64,000 bases of DNA. Source: Pseudomonas sp. R37(2017) (GTDB taxonomy: Bacteria; Pseudomonadota; Gammaproteobacteria; Pseudomonadales; Pseudomonadaceae). Positions 21,239 to 29,911 of the stretch are shown piece by piece. The stretch covers positions 1-64,000 of the forward strand of contig NZ_NEHO01000004.1 of the NCBI RefSeq assembly GCF_002113375.1, given 5' to 3'. The notes under the pieces are model-generated. The model was not told the DNA's origin, did no database searches, and saw nothing but the letters and a program-made list of their open reading frames with translations. Each line of letters opens with the position of its first letter. Within the stretch, counting starts at the first letter, position 1. Position numbers and translations under genes: made by a program.

Positions 21239-21880
21239 GTGTCGAGTACCGAAGAGGAACAGCTGGCGGATTTGAAGGAGTGGTGGTCACGCAACGGCAA
21301 GCCCCTGGTTACTGGCGGCCTGTTGGCGCTGGTCATCGTGTTCGGCTGGCAGGCGTTCCACAAGTATCAGAGCAATCAGTCGCAAGGCGCCTCGATTCTC
21401 TATCAGCAATTGCTCGAAACCACGCTGACGCCTGATGGCAAGCCTGATGCGGCCCGTGTTTCGGACCTGGCCGGCAAGCTCAACAGCGAGTTCGGCGGCA
21501 GCGCCTATGCGCAGTACGGCAGCCTGTTCGTGGCTAAAGTAGCGGTCGACAGCGGCAAGCTGGACGACGCGGCCAGCGAGCTCAAAGCCATTGTTGACAA
21601 GCCGGCCAATCCGGCGCTGGGCGAAATCGCCCGTCAGCGTCTGGCTCAGGTGCTGGGCGCGCAGAACAAGGCCGACGAAGCGCTGAAACTGCTTGAAGGC
21701 GATGCCGACAAGGCATTCCTGGCCACTCGCGAAGAGCTCAAGGGCGACCTGCTGGTGCAGCTGGGTCGTACCGATGAGGCGAGCGCGGCGTATCAGAAAG
21801 CCAAGGCGGCGCTGTCGGATGAAGCAGCGGTCGGTGGCCTGCAAATCAAGCTGGACGACCTGGCCAAAGGGGATGCGTGA
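21239..21880 (+). CDS. yfgM: YfgM family membrane-anchored TPR protein
   Basis: YfgM is an ancillary SecYEG-associated protein that works with the periplasmic chaperone PpiD. The 213-residue protein has a short cytoplasmic head (EEEQLADLKEWWSRNGKP), one membrane span (about residues 23-39) and a periplasmic TPR region. It starts at GTG 21239 after TAAGGAGT and is followed by bamB, the usual neighbour. Its stop lies next to the bamB ribosome site. Confidence 0.92.
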   Translation: MSSTEEEQLADLKEWWSRNGKPLVTGGLLALVIVFGWQAFHKYQSNQSQGASILYQQLLETTLTPDGKPDAARVSDLAGKLNSEFGGSAYAQYGSLFVAKVAVDSGKLDDAASELKAIVDKPANPALGEIARQRLAQVLGAQNKADEALKLLEGDADKAFLATREELKGDLLVQLGRTDEASAAYQKAKAALSDEAAVGGLQIKLDDLAKGDA

Positions 21881-21881
21881 C

Positions 21882-23024
21882 GTGATTCGTTGGAAACATG
21901 CAGCATTGCTGGCTCTGGCCTTGTTGGCCGCGGGTTGCAGCAGCAACAGTAAAAAAGAATTGCCTCCGGCCGAACTGGTCGACTTCAAGGAAGAAGTGGT
22001 TCTGCACAAGCAGTGGAGTCGTTCGATCGGTGACGGTCAGGGCGAAACCTACAACATGCTGGTTCCGGCCATCGATGGCGATACCATCTATGCCGCCGAC
22101 GTCACTGGCGTGTTGATGGCGATGGACCGCAACACGGGCGACGTCAAATGGAAGAAAGACCTCGAACTGCCTGTCTCCGGCGCCGTTGGCGTAGCCTACG
22201 GTCTGGTCACCATCGGTACGCTCAAGGGTGAAATCGTTGCCCTGGACGCCATCAACGGTGAAGAGAAGTGGCGCGCTCGCGTGTCCAGCGAAGTGCTGGC
22301 ACCGCCAGCCAACAACGGAGACGTTGTGGTGGTTCAGACCCAGGACGATCGCCTGATCGGCCTGGATGCCTCCACCGGTAACCGTCGCTGGATCTATGAC
22401 AGCACGCCTGCGGTACTGACCCTGCGTGGCACCAGTGCGCCGATCGTGACCAACCGCCTCGCGGTGGCTGGCCTGTCGACCGGTAAAGTGGTTGCCCTGA
22501 ATATCTCCAATGGCGTACCGGTGTGGGAACAGCGCGTAGCGATCCCGCAAGGTCGTTCGGAGCTGGAGCGTGTGGTCGATATCGACGGTGGCCTGCTGCT
22601 GTCGGGAGAGACGCTGTATGTCGCCAGCTATCAGGGGCGCGTTGCCGCTCTGGACCTGCAAAGCGGCCGTCAGCTCTGGCAGCGTGATGCTTCCAGCTAC
22701 GCCGGTGTCGCCCAGGGTTTTGGCACCGTTTATGTGAGCCTGTCTTCGGGCACCGTTGAAGGCGTCGACGAGCGTTCCACCACAGCCTTGTGGAGCAACG
22801 ATTCGTTGGCCCGTCGTCAACTGTCGGCCCCGGAAGTGTTCTCCAGCTACGTTGCAGTCGGTGACCTGGAAGGTTACCTGCACCTGCTGAGTCAGGTGGA
22901 CGGTCGTTTCGTCGGCCGCGAGCGCATCGACAGCGACGGCCTGCGTGCCCGTCCGCTGGTGGTGGGTGACACGATTTATGTGTATGGCAACAGCGGCAAA
23001 CTGGAAGCCCTGACCATCAAGTAA
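21882..23024 (+). CDS. bamB: Outer membrane protein assembly factor BamB
   Basis: BamB is a lipoprotein of the BAM complex that inserts outer-membrane beta-barrels. The protein has 380 residues from the GTG at 21882. The lipobox LLAAGC gives a lipid-modified Cys near residue 18, and the rest is an eight-bladed PQQ-like propeller (blade motifs such as [13 protein letters not shown]). I prefer the GTG because AAAGGGG lies nine bases before it; the ATG at 21873 would touch that ribosome site. A much longer frame reaching into yfgM is an artefact. Confidence 0.95.
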   Translation: MIRWKHAALLALALLAAGCSSNSKKELPPAELVDFKEEVVLHKQWSRSIGDGQGETYNMLVPAIDGDTIYAADVTGVLMAMDRNTGDVKWKKDLELPVSGAVGVAYGLVTIGTLKGEIVALDAINGEEKWRARVSSEVLAPPANNGDVVVVQTQDDRLIGLDASTGNRRWIYDSTPAVLTLRGTSAPIVTNRLAVAGLSTGKVVALNISNGVPVWEQRVAIPQGRSELERVVDIDGGLLLSGETLYVASYQGRVAALDLQSGRQLWQRDASSYAGVAQGFGTVYVSLSSGTVEGVDERSTTALWSNDSLARRQLSAPEVFSSYVAVGDLEGYLHLLSQVDGRFVGRERIDSDGLRARPLVVGDTIYVYGNSGKLEALTIK

Positions 23025-23081
23025 CAACTATGCTTGGGGTTGATACCCCAGGCGGCTACACCTGTTGGTATGTCTCAAACC

Positions 23082-23125
23082 GTAGGAGCGAGCACGCTCG
23101 CGATCGCGAGCATGCTCGCTCCTAC
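23082..23125. repeat. REP doublet without spacer
   Basis: Two 22-bp REP arms abut exactly, giving a 44-bp near-perfect palindrome with one mismatch (CACG versus CATG in the arm tops). It lies between the bamB stop and the hairpin at 23164. Confidence 0.93.
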
Positions 23126-23163
23126 AGGGATCGGGGATGTGCCCGGGAAAGCCCTCGAGCACC

Positions 23164-23194
23164 AGCCGCTGCCTCGCAGCGGCTTTTGTATTTT
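23164..23194 (+). terminator. Terminator-like hairpin between bamB and der
   Basis: Perfect stem AGCCGCTGC / GCAGCGGCT with a CTC loop, then TTTGTATTTT. It would end the yfgM-bamB transcript. The der start codon follows only 25 bp after it. Confidence 0.75.
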
Positions 23195-23218
23195 CTGAAA
23201 AACGAAGTGGAGAGCCGC

Positions 23219-24688
23219 ATGGTTCCCGTAATCGCCCTGGTGGGCCGACCAAACGTCGGCAAGTCCACCTTGTTCAACCGCCTGACCAGGACTCGCGACG
23301 CGATCGTCGGCGACTTGTCCGGTCTGACCCGTGATCGCCAGTACGGTGAGGCCAAGTGGCAAGGGCGTTCCTACATTCTGATCGACACCGGCGGTATCTC
23401 CGGTGACGAGCACGGTATGGACGAAAAGATGGCCGAGCAGTCGCTGCTGGCCATCGAGGAAGCGGATGTCGTTCTGTTCCTGGTAGATGCCAAGGCTGGC
23501 TTCACCGCCGCCGACCAGATGATCGCCGAGCATTTGCGCAAGCGTAACAAGCGTTCCCACGTAGTCGCGAACAAGGTCGATAACATCGACCCTGAAATGG
23601 CGCGTGCCGAATTCGCCCCGCTGGGCATGGGCCATGCGATCCCGATCGCCGGTGCCCACGGTCGCGGTATCACCCATTTGCTGGAAACAGCGCTGAGCGA
23701 ATTCCCGAAAGACGAAGACGAGCCGGAAGAAGGCGAGGAAGAGGAAGTTGCCGAAGGCGAAGAAGCCAAGCGCATTCCTGGTCCGAGCGAAAAAGACGGG
23801 ATCAAGATCGCCATCATCGGCCGTCCGAACGTCGGCAAGTCGACCCTGGTCAACCGTATGCTCGGTGAAGAGCGGGTCATCGTTTATGACCAGCCCGGCA
23901 CCACTCGCGACAGTATCTATATCCCGTTCGAGCGTAACGACGAGAAGTACACGCTGATCGACACCGCCGGTGTACGCAAGCGCGGCAAGATCCACGAAGA
24001 AGTCGAAAAATTCTCCGTGGTCAAGACCCTGCAGGCGATCAAAGACGCCAACGTGGTGATCTTCGTGATGGACGCCCGCGAAGGCGTGGTGGACCACGAC
24101 CTCAATCTGCTGGGCTTCGCCCTGGAAGCCGGTCGTGCAATGGTCATCGCACTCAACAAGTGGGATGGCATGACACCGGGCGAGCGCGACTATGTGAAAA
24201 CCGAGTTGGAGCGCCGGCTGTTCTTCGTTGACTTCGCCGACATTCACTTCATTTCGGCGTTGCACGGCACGGGCGTGGGCAACCTCTACGGTTCGGTGCA
24301 GAACTCGTTCAAGTCGGCGGTTACCCGCTGGCCGACCAGCCGCCTGACCCAGATCCTCGAAGACGCCGTCAGCGAGCACCAGCCGCCGATGGTCAACGGT
24401 CGCCGGATCAAGTTGCGTTATGCCCACCTGGGTGGCGCGAACCCGCCGATCATCGTGATCCACGGCAACCAGATCGAGAAGGTGCCGAAGTCTTACGTGC
24501 GCTATCTGGAAAACACTTACCGCCGTGTTCTGAAGCTGGTCGGTACGCCGATCCGCATCGAGTTCAAGGGTGGCGAGAACCCGTACGAAGGCAACAAGAA
24601 CACGCTTACCGACCGCCAGGTCAACAAGAAGCGTCGCTTGATGTCGCACCACAAGAAGGCTGAAAAGAAGCGTCGCGACAAGCGATAG
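23219..24688 (+). CDS. der: Ribosome biogenesis GTPase Der
   Basis: Der (EngA) acts in 50S subunit assembly. The 489-residue protein starts at ATG 23219 ([17 protein letters not shown]), with a GGAGAG ribosome site. It has two G domains (P-loops GRPNVGKST near residues 9 and 203), an acidic linker ([18 protein letters not shown], around residues 165-182) and a C-terminal KH-like domain with a basic tail. A frame extending upstream to 23030 crosses the REP doublet and the hairpin and is rejected. Confidence 0.98.
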   Translation: MVPVIALVGRPNVGKSTLFNRLTRTRDAIVGDLSGLTRDRQYGEAKWQGRSYILIDTGGISGDEHGMDEKMAEQSLLAIEEADVVLFLVDAKAGFTAADQMIAEHLRKRNKRSHVVANKVDNIDPEMARAEFAPLGMGHAIPIAGAHGRGITHLLETALSEFPKDEDEPEEGEEEEVAEGEEAKRIPGPSEKDGIKIAIIGRPNVGKSTLVNRMLGEERVIVYDQPGTTRDSIYIPFERNDEKYTLIDTAGVRKRGKIHEEVEKFSVVKTLQAIKDANVVIFVMDAREGVVDHDLNLLGFALEAGRAMVIALNKWDGMTPGERDYVKTELERRLFFVDFADIHFISALHGTGVGNLYGSVQNSFKSAVTRWPTSRLTQILEDAVSEHQPPMVNGRRIKLRYAHLGGANPPIIVIHGNQIEKVPKSYVRYLENTYRRVLKLVGTPIRIEFKGGENPYEGNKNTLTDRQVNKKRRLMSHHKKAEKKRRDKR

Positions 24689-24692
24689 ACAC

Positions 24693-24814
24693 AGCTTCAA
24701 GCCACAAGCGACAAGCTGCAAGTAAAAGCAAAAAGGGTCCTGCCAAGGACCCTTTTTTATGTCTGGCGGTTTGATGCTTGACCGCTTGCGGCTTGTCGCT
24801 TGAAACTTGCAGCT
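24693..24814. repeat. Inverted repeat pair of the CAAGCGACAAGC family around the der terminator
   Basis: The arm at 24693-24722 (core CAAGCGACAAGC) matches the reverse complement of 24785-24814 at 25 of 30 positions. The two arms enclose the der terminator. Composition and core differ from the REP class elsewhere in the window. Confidence 0.7.
24729..24758 (+). terminator. Terminator of der
   Basis: Stem AAGGGTCC / GGACCCTT with a 6-nt loop and a run of T, inside the inverted repeat pair. Confidence 0.9.
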
Positions 24815-24833
24815 CACCTGTAGGGGCCCACCG

Positions 24834-25982
24834 ATGATCACCAGTAAGCTGCCGAATGTCGGCATCACTATCTTCACTCAGATGTCTCAGCTCGCGGCAC
24901 AGACCGGCGCGCTCAATCTGTCCCAGGGCTTTCCCGATTTCGCGGCCCCGCAGGCCCTGTGCGATGCGGTCGGCCGGCATATCGCCAGCGGCCATAACCA
25001 GTACTCGCCAATGACCGGGCTGCCGGTGTTGCGTCAGCAGGTCGCAGCGAAGATCGCCCGCAGTTATGGCGTGCAGGTGGATGTGGATACTGAAGTGACG
25101 GTTACCCCCGGCGCGACCGAGGCGATTTTCTGTGCCATTCAGGCGGTTATCCACAGCGGTGACGAAGTCATTGTGTTTGACCCGGCATACGACAGCTACG
25201 AGCCCTCGGTAGAGCTGGCCGGCGGTCGTTGCGTGCATGTGCAATTGGGCCTGAACGATTTCAGTATCGACTTCGAAAAGCTTGCCCAGGCACTGAGCCC
25301 GCGCACGCGGATGATCATTCTCAACAGCCCGCACAACCCCAGTGGTGCACTGATCAGCCGTGCGGAACTCGACCAGTTGGCAGCGTTGATCCGTGATCGC
25401 GATATCTATGTGATCAGCGACGAAGTCTACGAGCACCTGGTGTATGACGGCGTGCCCCACGTCAGCGTGCTGGCCCATGAAGAGCTGTATCAGCGTGCAT
25501 TCGTGGTCAGCTCGTTCGGCAAGACCTACCACGTCACCGGCTGGAAAACCGGCTATGTGGTCGCTCCACCGGCCCTGACGGCGGAATTGCGCAAGGTGCA
25601 CCAGTACGTGAATTTTTGTGGCGTGACGCCGCTTCAATATGCCTTGGCCGATTTCATGGCCGAGCATCCGGAACACGTTGAAGAGTTGCCGGGTTTCTAT
25701 CAAGCCAAGCGCGATCTGTTCTGCGATCTGCTGGCGCCCTCGCGTTTCAGTTTTACCCGGGTGACCGGCACCTATTTCCAACTGGTCGATTACTCACAGA
25801 TCCGTCCGGACCTCAATGACGTCGAGATGGCCCTGTGGATGACGCGCGAGCATGGAGTGGCCAGTATCCCGATTTCCGTGTTCTACCAGACGCCGCCGGA
25901 AGGCCAGCGCCTGGTGCGGCTGTGCTTTGCCAAGCGTGAGGAGACCCTGCGTGAAGCAGCGGAAAAACTATGCGTGATCTGA
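24834..25982 (+). CDS. PLP-dependent aminotransferase (methionine/glutamine type, YbdL/MtnE-like)
   Basis: A class I/II aminotransferase of 382 residues from ATG 24834 (MITSKLPNVGITIFTQMSQL). LNLSQGFPDF near the N-terminus is the substrate-recognition segment of the KAT/GTK/YbdL branch. SSFGKTYHVTGWKTGYV (around residues 227-243) contains the PLP lysine. The family transaminates methionine, glutamine or aromatic amino acids. It overlaps the omega-amidase gene by 13 bp; this pairing argues for the glutamine-transaminase/omega-amidase route that re-aminates the keto acid of methionine salvage. Substrate choice is inferred. Confidence 0.9.
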   Translation: MITSKLPNVGITIFTQMSQLAAQTGALNLSQGFPDFAAPQALCDAVGRHIASGHNQYSPMTGLPVLRQQVAAKIARSYGVQVDVDTEVTVTPGATEAIFCAIQAVIHSGDEVIVFDPAYDSYEPSVELAGGRCVHVQLGLNDFSIDFEKLAQALSPRTRMIILNSPHNPSGALISRAELDQLAALIRDRDIYVISDEVYEHLVYDGVPHVSVLAHEELYQRAFVVSSFGKTYHVTGWKTGYVVAPPALTAELRKVHQYVNFCGVTPLQYALADFMAEHPEHVEELPGFYQAKRDLFCDLLAPSRFSFTRVTGTYFQLVDYSQIRPDLNDVEMALWMTREHGVASIPISVFYQTPPEGQRLVRLCFAKREETLREAAEKLCVI

Positions 25983-26761
25983 GTGCGCTGCCTAACCTGA
26001 CCGTTGCGTTGATTCAGACTTCACTGGCCTGGCACGATCGTGAGGCCAACCTCGAGCATTTCGAGCCCTTGCTGGAACAGGCTCGCGGCGCCGACCTGAT
26101 CATCCTTCCGGAGATGTTCACCACCGGTTTTTCCATGGAGTCCGAGAGCCTCGCGGAAGCGGAAAACGGCCCGACCAGCAAATGGCTGCGGGTTCAGGCC
26201 GCGAAGCTTGATGCGGTCATTACCGGCAGCGTGATCGTTCAGGCCGCCGACGGCAGCCATCGCAATCGTCTGTTGTGGGCGCGCCCGGACGGTGAGGTGC
26301 TGCACTACGACAAGCGCCACCTGTTCCGCATGGCGGGCGAGCACAACCACTACACCCCCGGCGAGCGCCAGGTGCAGTTCGAGCTAAAAGGCTGGCGCGT
26401 AAGGCCGCTGATTTGCTACGACCTGCGTTTCCCGGTGTGGAGTCGCGATGCCCAGGACACCGACCTGCTGCTGTACACCGCGAACTGGCCGGGCGCGCGG
26501 CGCCAGCACTGGAATCGTCTGTTGCCGGCACGGGCGATCGAGAATCTGTGCTATGTGGCGGCGGTGAATCGCATTGGCACTGATGGCAAAGGCTTTGCCT
26601 ATACCGGTGACAGTCAGGTGCTGGATTTCCAGGGTGAAACATTGCTCGGTGCGGGGGAGGCTGATGGCGTGTTCAAGGCTGTGCTGGATGCGGCGGAGCT
26701 GGCGGCATATCGCGAGCGGTTTCCGGCGAACCTGGATGCCGATACATTTGAGTTCACCTGA
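25970..26761 (+). CDS. Omega-amidase of the nitrilase superfamily (YafV-like)
   Basis: The 263-residue protein belongs to the carbon-nitrogen hydrolase family. Its E-K-C triad is seen in LPEMFTTGF (Glu), YDKRHLF (Lys) and LICYDLRFP (Cys). YafV/Nit2 enzymes hydrolyse 2-oxoglutaramate and 2-oxosuccinamate, the products of glutamine or asparagine transamination. The overlap with the preceding aminotransferase supports a two-step pathway. The C-terminus is the family's usual length. Confidence 0.92.
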   Translation: MRDLSALPNLTVALIQTSLAWHDREANLEHFEPLLEQARGADLIILPEMFTTGFSMESESLAEAENGPTSKWLRVQAAKLDAVITGSVIVQAADGSHRNRLLWARPDGEVLHYDKRHLFRMAGEHNHYTPGERQVQFELKGWRVRPLICYDLRFPVWSRDAQDTDLLLYTANWPGARRQHWNRLLPARAIENLCYVAAVNRIGTDGKGFAYTGDSQVLDFQGETLLGAGEADGVFKAVLDAAELAAYRERFPANLDADTFEFT

Positions 26762-26786
26762 TATTTTCTCTGCCCGAAAGGACCCG

Positions 26787-26858
26787 TTCGCGAGCAGGCT
26801 CGCTCCCACATTGGATCGGTGTGAGCGCGGTCACGGTGGGAGCGAGCCTGCTCGCGAA
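26787..26858. repeat. REPIN, GTGGGAG type, outward topology
   Basis: Arms TTCGCGAGCAGGCTCGCTCC... and its complement lie around a short spacer, between the omega-amidase gene and the leuA terminator. Confidence 0.92.
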
Positions 26859-26895
26859 GGGGTCATAACGGGCAACTCAAAAACCTGCTGACAAA

Positions 26896-26931
26896 CAAAA
26901 AGGCCCCGAGGTTCTCACCCCGGGGCCTTTT
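26896..26931 (-). terminator. Bidirectional terminator between yafV-like gene and leuA
   Basis: The stem AAAAGGCCCCG / CGGGGCCTTTT, with an A run on one side and a T run on the other, works for both converging transcripts. On the minus strand it lies 16 bp after the leuA stop. Confidence 0.88.
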
Positions 26932-26946
26932 GCATTTCAGCGATGG

Positions 26947-28626
26947 TTACGCCGCTTTCGCTTCCGGCTGGCTCAGCGAGCGGTTCAGTGCGCTGAACAG
27001 GGCCTTGAAGCTGGCGGTGGTGATGTTTTCGTCGATGCCGACGCCATGCACCGCACGCTCACCGTTCACGCGCAGTTCAATGTAGGCCGCTGCCCTGGCA
27101 TTGGTGCCCGCGCCGATGGCGTGCTCGTTGTAGTCCATGATTTCCACCGGTACCGGCAGGCCGGCGACCAGCGCTTCGAGGGCGCCGTTGCCCTTGCCGC
27201 GCCAGTGCAGGTTGGTTTCGCCCTGGCCTTTGCTGGCCACTTCCACTTCGACGGCGCTGTGACCGTTTTCTTCCTGCAGGCGATGGCTGACCAGTGCGTA
27301 CGGGGTGTTGGCCTGCAAGTACTCGCTGTGCAGCAGCGCGTGGATTTGCTGGGCGGTCATTTCCAGGCCCAGGCGGTCGGTTTCACGCTGCACGACCTGG
27401 CTGAACTCGATCTGCATGCGGCGCGGCAGGCTGATGCCGTATTCCTGTTCCAGGAGGTAGGCGATACCGCCCTTGCCCGACTGGCTGTTGACGCGGATGA
27501 CTGCCTCGTAGCTGCGGCCGATGTCGGCCGGGTCGATCGGCAGGTACGGGACTTCCCACAATGCGTCGGATTTCTGCTGGGCAAAGCCTTTGCGGATCGC
27601 GTCCTGGTGCGAGCCGGAGAACGCGGTGTGCACCAGGTCGCCGACGTACGGGTGACGCGGGTGGACCTGGATCTGGTTGCACTCTTCGACGACTTTGCGC
27701 ACGCCGTCGATGTCGGAGAAGTCCAGTTGAGGGTCGAGACCCTGGGTGTACATGTTCAGGGCCACAGTCACCAGGTCGACGTTACCGGTACGCTCGCCAT
27801 TGCCGAACAGGCAGCCTTCGACACGGTCGGCGCCGGCCATCAGGCCCAGTTCGGTGGCCGCAACACCCGTCCCACGGTCATTGTGGGTGTGCAGGCTGAT
27901 GATCACGCTGTCACGACGGTTGATGTGACGGCCGAACCATTCGATCTGGTCGGCATAGATGTTCGGGGTCGCGCATTCGACGGTGGCCGGCAGATTGAGG
28001 ATCATCTTGTGCTCGGGCGTCGGGTTCCAGACTTCGATCACCGCATCGCAGACTTCCTTGGCGAACTCCAGCTCAGTGGCGCTGAAGGTTTCTGGCGAGT
28101 ACTGGAAGGTCCACTCGGTTTCCGGCTGCTGGGCGGCGTATTTGACGAACAGCTTGGCCGCGCTGACGGCGATTTCCTTGATCCCGTCCTTGTCCTGGTT
28201 GAAGACAATGCGGCGGAAAGAAGGAGAGGTGGCGTTGTACAGGTGAACGATGGCTTTTTTCGCGCCGCGCAGGGATTCGAAGGTGCGCTCGATCAGGTCT
28301 TCACGGCCCTGGGTCAGCACCTGGATGGTGGTGTCGTCCGGGATGTGGTTGCCTTCGATCAAAGTGCGGACGAAGTCGAAGTCGGTTTGCGAGGCGGCCG
28401 GGAACGATGCTTCGATTTCCTTCACGCCGACCTGCACCAGGGTTTTCCAGAAGCGCAGCTTCTTGACGGAGTCCATTGGTTCGATCAGCGACTGGTTGCC
28501 GTCGCGCAGGTCGGAGCTGCACCAGATCGGTGCGGAGGTGATGGTTTTCGATGGCCAGGTGCGGTCCGGAATGTCGATGGTCGGGAACGCACGGTATTTC
28601 GAAGACGGGTCTTTGAGCATGCTCAT
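26947..28626 (-). CDS. leuA: 2-isopropylmalate synthase
   Basis: LeuA condenses acetyl-CoA and 2-oxoisovalerate, the first step of leucine synthesis. The 559-residue protein belongs to the long type-2 class. It has the catalytic barrel with [13 protein letters not shown] (around residues 40-52) and the metal motif [11 protein letters not shown] (around residues 243-253), then a C-terminal regulatory domain that binds leucine. The final residues [13 protein letters not shown] are typical. A leader peptide frame and possible attenuator lie upstream, so leucine control at the RNA level is likely on top of feedback inhibition. Confidence 0.97.
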   Translation of the reverse strand: MSMLKDPSSKYRAFPTIDIPDRTWPSKTITSAPIWCSSDLRDGNQSLIEPMDSVKKLRFWKTLVQVGVKEIEASFPAASQTDFDFVRTLIEGNHIPDDTTIQVLTQGREDLIERTFESLRGAKKAIVHLYNATSPSFRRIVFNQDKDGIKEIAVSAAKLFVKYAAQQPETEWTFQYSPETFSATELEFAKEVCDAVIEVWNPTPEHKMILNLPATVECATPNIYADQIEWFGRHINRRDSVIISLHTHNDRGTGVAATELGLMAGADRVEGCLFGNGERTGNVDLVTVALNMYTQGLDPQLDFSDIDGVRKVVEECNQIQVHPRHPYVGDLVHTAFSGSHQDAIRKGFAQQKSDALWEVPYLPIDPADIGRSYEAVIRVNSQSGKGGIAYLLEQEYGISLPRRMQIEFSQVVQRETDRLGLEMTAQQIHALLHSEYLQANTPYALVSHRLQEENGHSAVEVEVASKGQGETNLHWRGKGNGALEALVAGLPVPVEIMDYNEHAIGAGTNARAAAYIELRVNGERAVHGVGIDENITTASFKALFSALNRSLSQPEAKAA

Positions 28627-28651
28627 CGGGAAATCCTTATTGTGTGGGCCG

Positions 28652-28728
28652 AAAAAAGGCGGCCTGCCGGTGGATCAAAAGTTCTTGGATCGACGCTTGG
28701 GACGACGCACCACGATTCAGCCCGGCAG
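28652..28728 (-). promoter_or_regulatory. Possible leuA attenuator pairing
   Basis: On the minus strand the 3' end of the leader frame contains CTGCCGG (complement of 28722-28728). The exact complement CCGGCAG (complement of 28664-28670) comes shortly before a run of six T (complement of 28652-28657). A hairpin between the two would resemble a terminator with a long loop. A shorter alternative GGCCG/CGGCC also forms around the T run. Confidence 0.4.
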
Positions 28729-28794
28729 TCGTGCACTGACGAGGCACAGGCTGCGGTGCTGGCGGAGCTGAATGAGGGTGTGAGAGGTTTTCAT
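28717..28794 (-). CDS. Putative leuA leader peptide, 25 codons
   Basis: A small frame on the minus strand begins at ATG 28794, preceded by GAAGG, and encodes MKTSHTLIQLRQHRSLCLVS and five more residues before TGA. Five of 25 codons are Leu (CTC or CTG), and Arg is also frequent. It ends 90 bp before the leuA start codon, and its 3' end takes part in the pairing described at 28652-28728. This is the usual place and size for an amino-acid leader peptide. The codons for Leu are not consecutive, unlike in E. coli leuL. Confidence 0.55.
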   Translation of the reverse strand: MKTSHTLIQLRQHRSLCLVSARLPG

Positions 28795-28874
28795 GCCTTC
28801 AACCCTAACCTTGAGGGGGGAGGATGGCAAGCAGTCGAAAAAAATTGGGAGAAGTTCTGCTTTTTATGTGTTTG

Positions 28875-28891
28875 TCGCGATCTGATCGCGA
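28875..28891. promoter_or_regulatory. 17-bp palindrome upstream of the leuA leader
   Basis: TCGCGATCTGATCGCGA has perfect 8-bp arms around one central base and lies about 80 bp before the leader start. On the minus strand it is preceded by a T run and not followed by one, so it is not a terminator for leuA. It is a candidate operator; the binding protein is unknown. Confidence 0.4.
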
Positions 28892-28966
28892 AAAAAATGG
28901 TGTGAGGCGTGAATGATTGCGCTGATGATCAAGCGTCCGCAATTGAAAATCGGCGGTGCAGCTGCT

Positions 28967-29069
28967 GGCCTGTTCGCGGGCAAGCCCGCTCCCACAGGGG
29001 GCTTTGGTGTATGCAAAATCGGTTTACACCACTGATCACTGTGGGAGCGGGCTTGCTCGCGAACAGGCC
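28967..29069. repeat. REPIN, GTGGGAGCGGGC type, outward topology
   Basis: The arms read GGCCTGTTCGCGGGCAAGCC... and complement, with a longer pairing end (GGCCTGTTCGCG / CGCGAACAGGCC) than in other copies. This is the only GAGCGGGC/CTTGCTC subfamily member in the window. It lies between leuA and the M23 peptidase gene. Confidence 0.92.
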
Positions 29070-29086
29070 TCAGCTTCACCGCAAAA

Positions 29087-29908
29087 TCAGGGTTGGAAAG
29101 CCCCAATGAAAATCGCCGGATCCACCCGCGCATCGTTCAGGCTGACATTCCAGTGCATATGGGGCCCGGTCGCGCGGCCCGTCGCGCCGACTTTGCCGAC
29201 CACGCCGCCGCGCGCCAGTTGTTGGCCCACCGTCACGTCGATTTTCGACATATGGCAAAACATGCTGATAAAGCCCTGGCCGTGGTCGACGAACACCGTG
29301 TTGCCGTTGAAGAAGTAGTTGCCGATCAGGATCACCTTGCCGGCAGCCGGGGTCTTGATCGGGGTGCCGGCCGGTACGGCGAAGTCCAGGCCTGCGTGAG
29401 GGTTGCGCTCCTCACCATTGAAAAAGCGACGCACACCGAACTTGCTCGACAGCGGCCCGTTCACCGGCTTGTCCAGCAACAGGTTACTCGGGGTATTGGG
29501 GCTGAATGTGCGGTAAGCGGCAATCTGTTCGGCCAGCTCACGCTCGATGCGCTTGAGGTTCTCCGGGTCCGGATTGACCTGTTGGGTGTTCTTCAGGGTG
29601 ATGCGCTGTTCCGGATATTTCTTGTTGCCAACCGTAAAACTCAGGTTACGGCCGCCGCTGCTGAGCGATTGAGCTCCCGGCTTGACCGTCAACGGTATGC
29701 CGACGATGGCCAGCCAGTTGCTCTGCTCCTTGACCACCAGCACGGGTTTGCCCTGGTAAGTGGCTTTTGGCGCCTGGGCCGATGTGCCCAGGTCCAGTAC
29801 GGCAACACCGCCCGGCACCGGTTTGTTCAAAAGGCGGGTGATGTAGCTGTCGGCGTGGGCATTGAAGGTCAGGCACAGCAACAGCAGTGGAGCGAGGAAA
29901 CGCGGCAT
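29087..29908 (-). CDS. M23 family (LytM/NlpD-like) peptidase
   Basis: A 273-residue exported protein with a signal peptide (FLAPLLLLCLTFNAHA, cut near residue 19). The N-terminal half is an uncharacterised domain that resembles a PA3787-type immunoglobulin-like module; the C-terminal half is a zinc metallo-endopeptidase with NPHAGLDFA (His and Asp ligands, around residue 170) and HMHWNVS near the C-terminus. All four ligand positions look intact, so it is probably an active peptidoglycan endopeptidase. It starts 3 bp after xseA ends, so the two are cotranscribed. Confidence 0.92.
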   Translation of the reverse strand: MPRFLAPLLLLCLTFNAHADSYITRLLNKPVPGGVAVLDLGTSAQAPKATYQGKPVLVVKEQSNWLAIVGIPLTVKPGAQSLSSGGRNLSFTVGNKKYPEQRITLKNTQQVNPDPENLKRIERELAEQIAAYRTFSPNTPSNLLLDKPVNGPLSSKFGVRRFFNGEERNPHAGLDFAVPAGTPIKTPAAGKVILIGNYFFNGNTVFVDHGQGFISMFCHMSKIDVTVGQQLARGGVVGKVGATGRATGPHMHWNVSLNDARVDPAIFIGAFQP

Positions 29909-29911
29909 GGA

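Noticed and set aside
23030..23218. N-terminal extension of der by 63 codons
   Set aside because: It crosses the REP doublet and a terminator hairpin. The family N-terminus and a ribosome site are at 23219.
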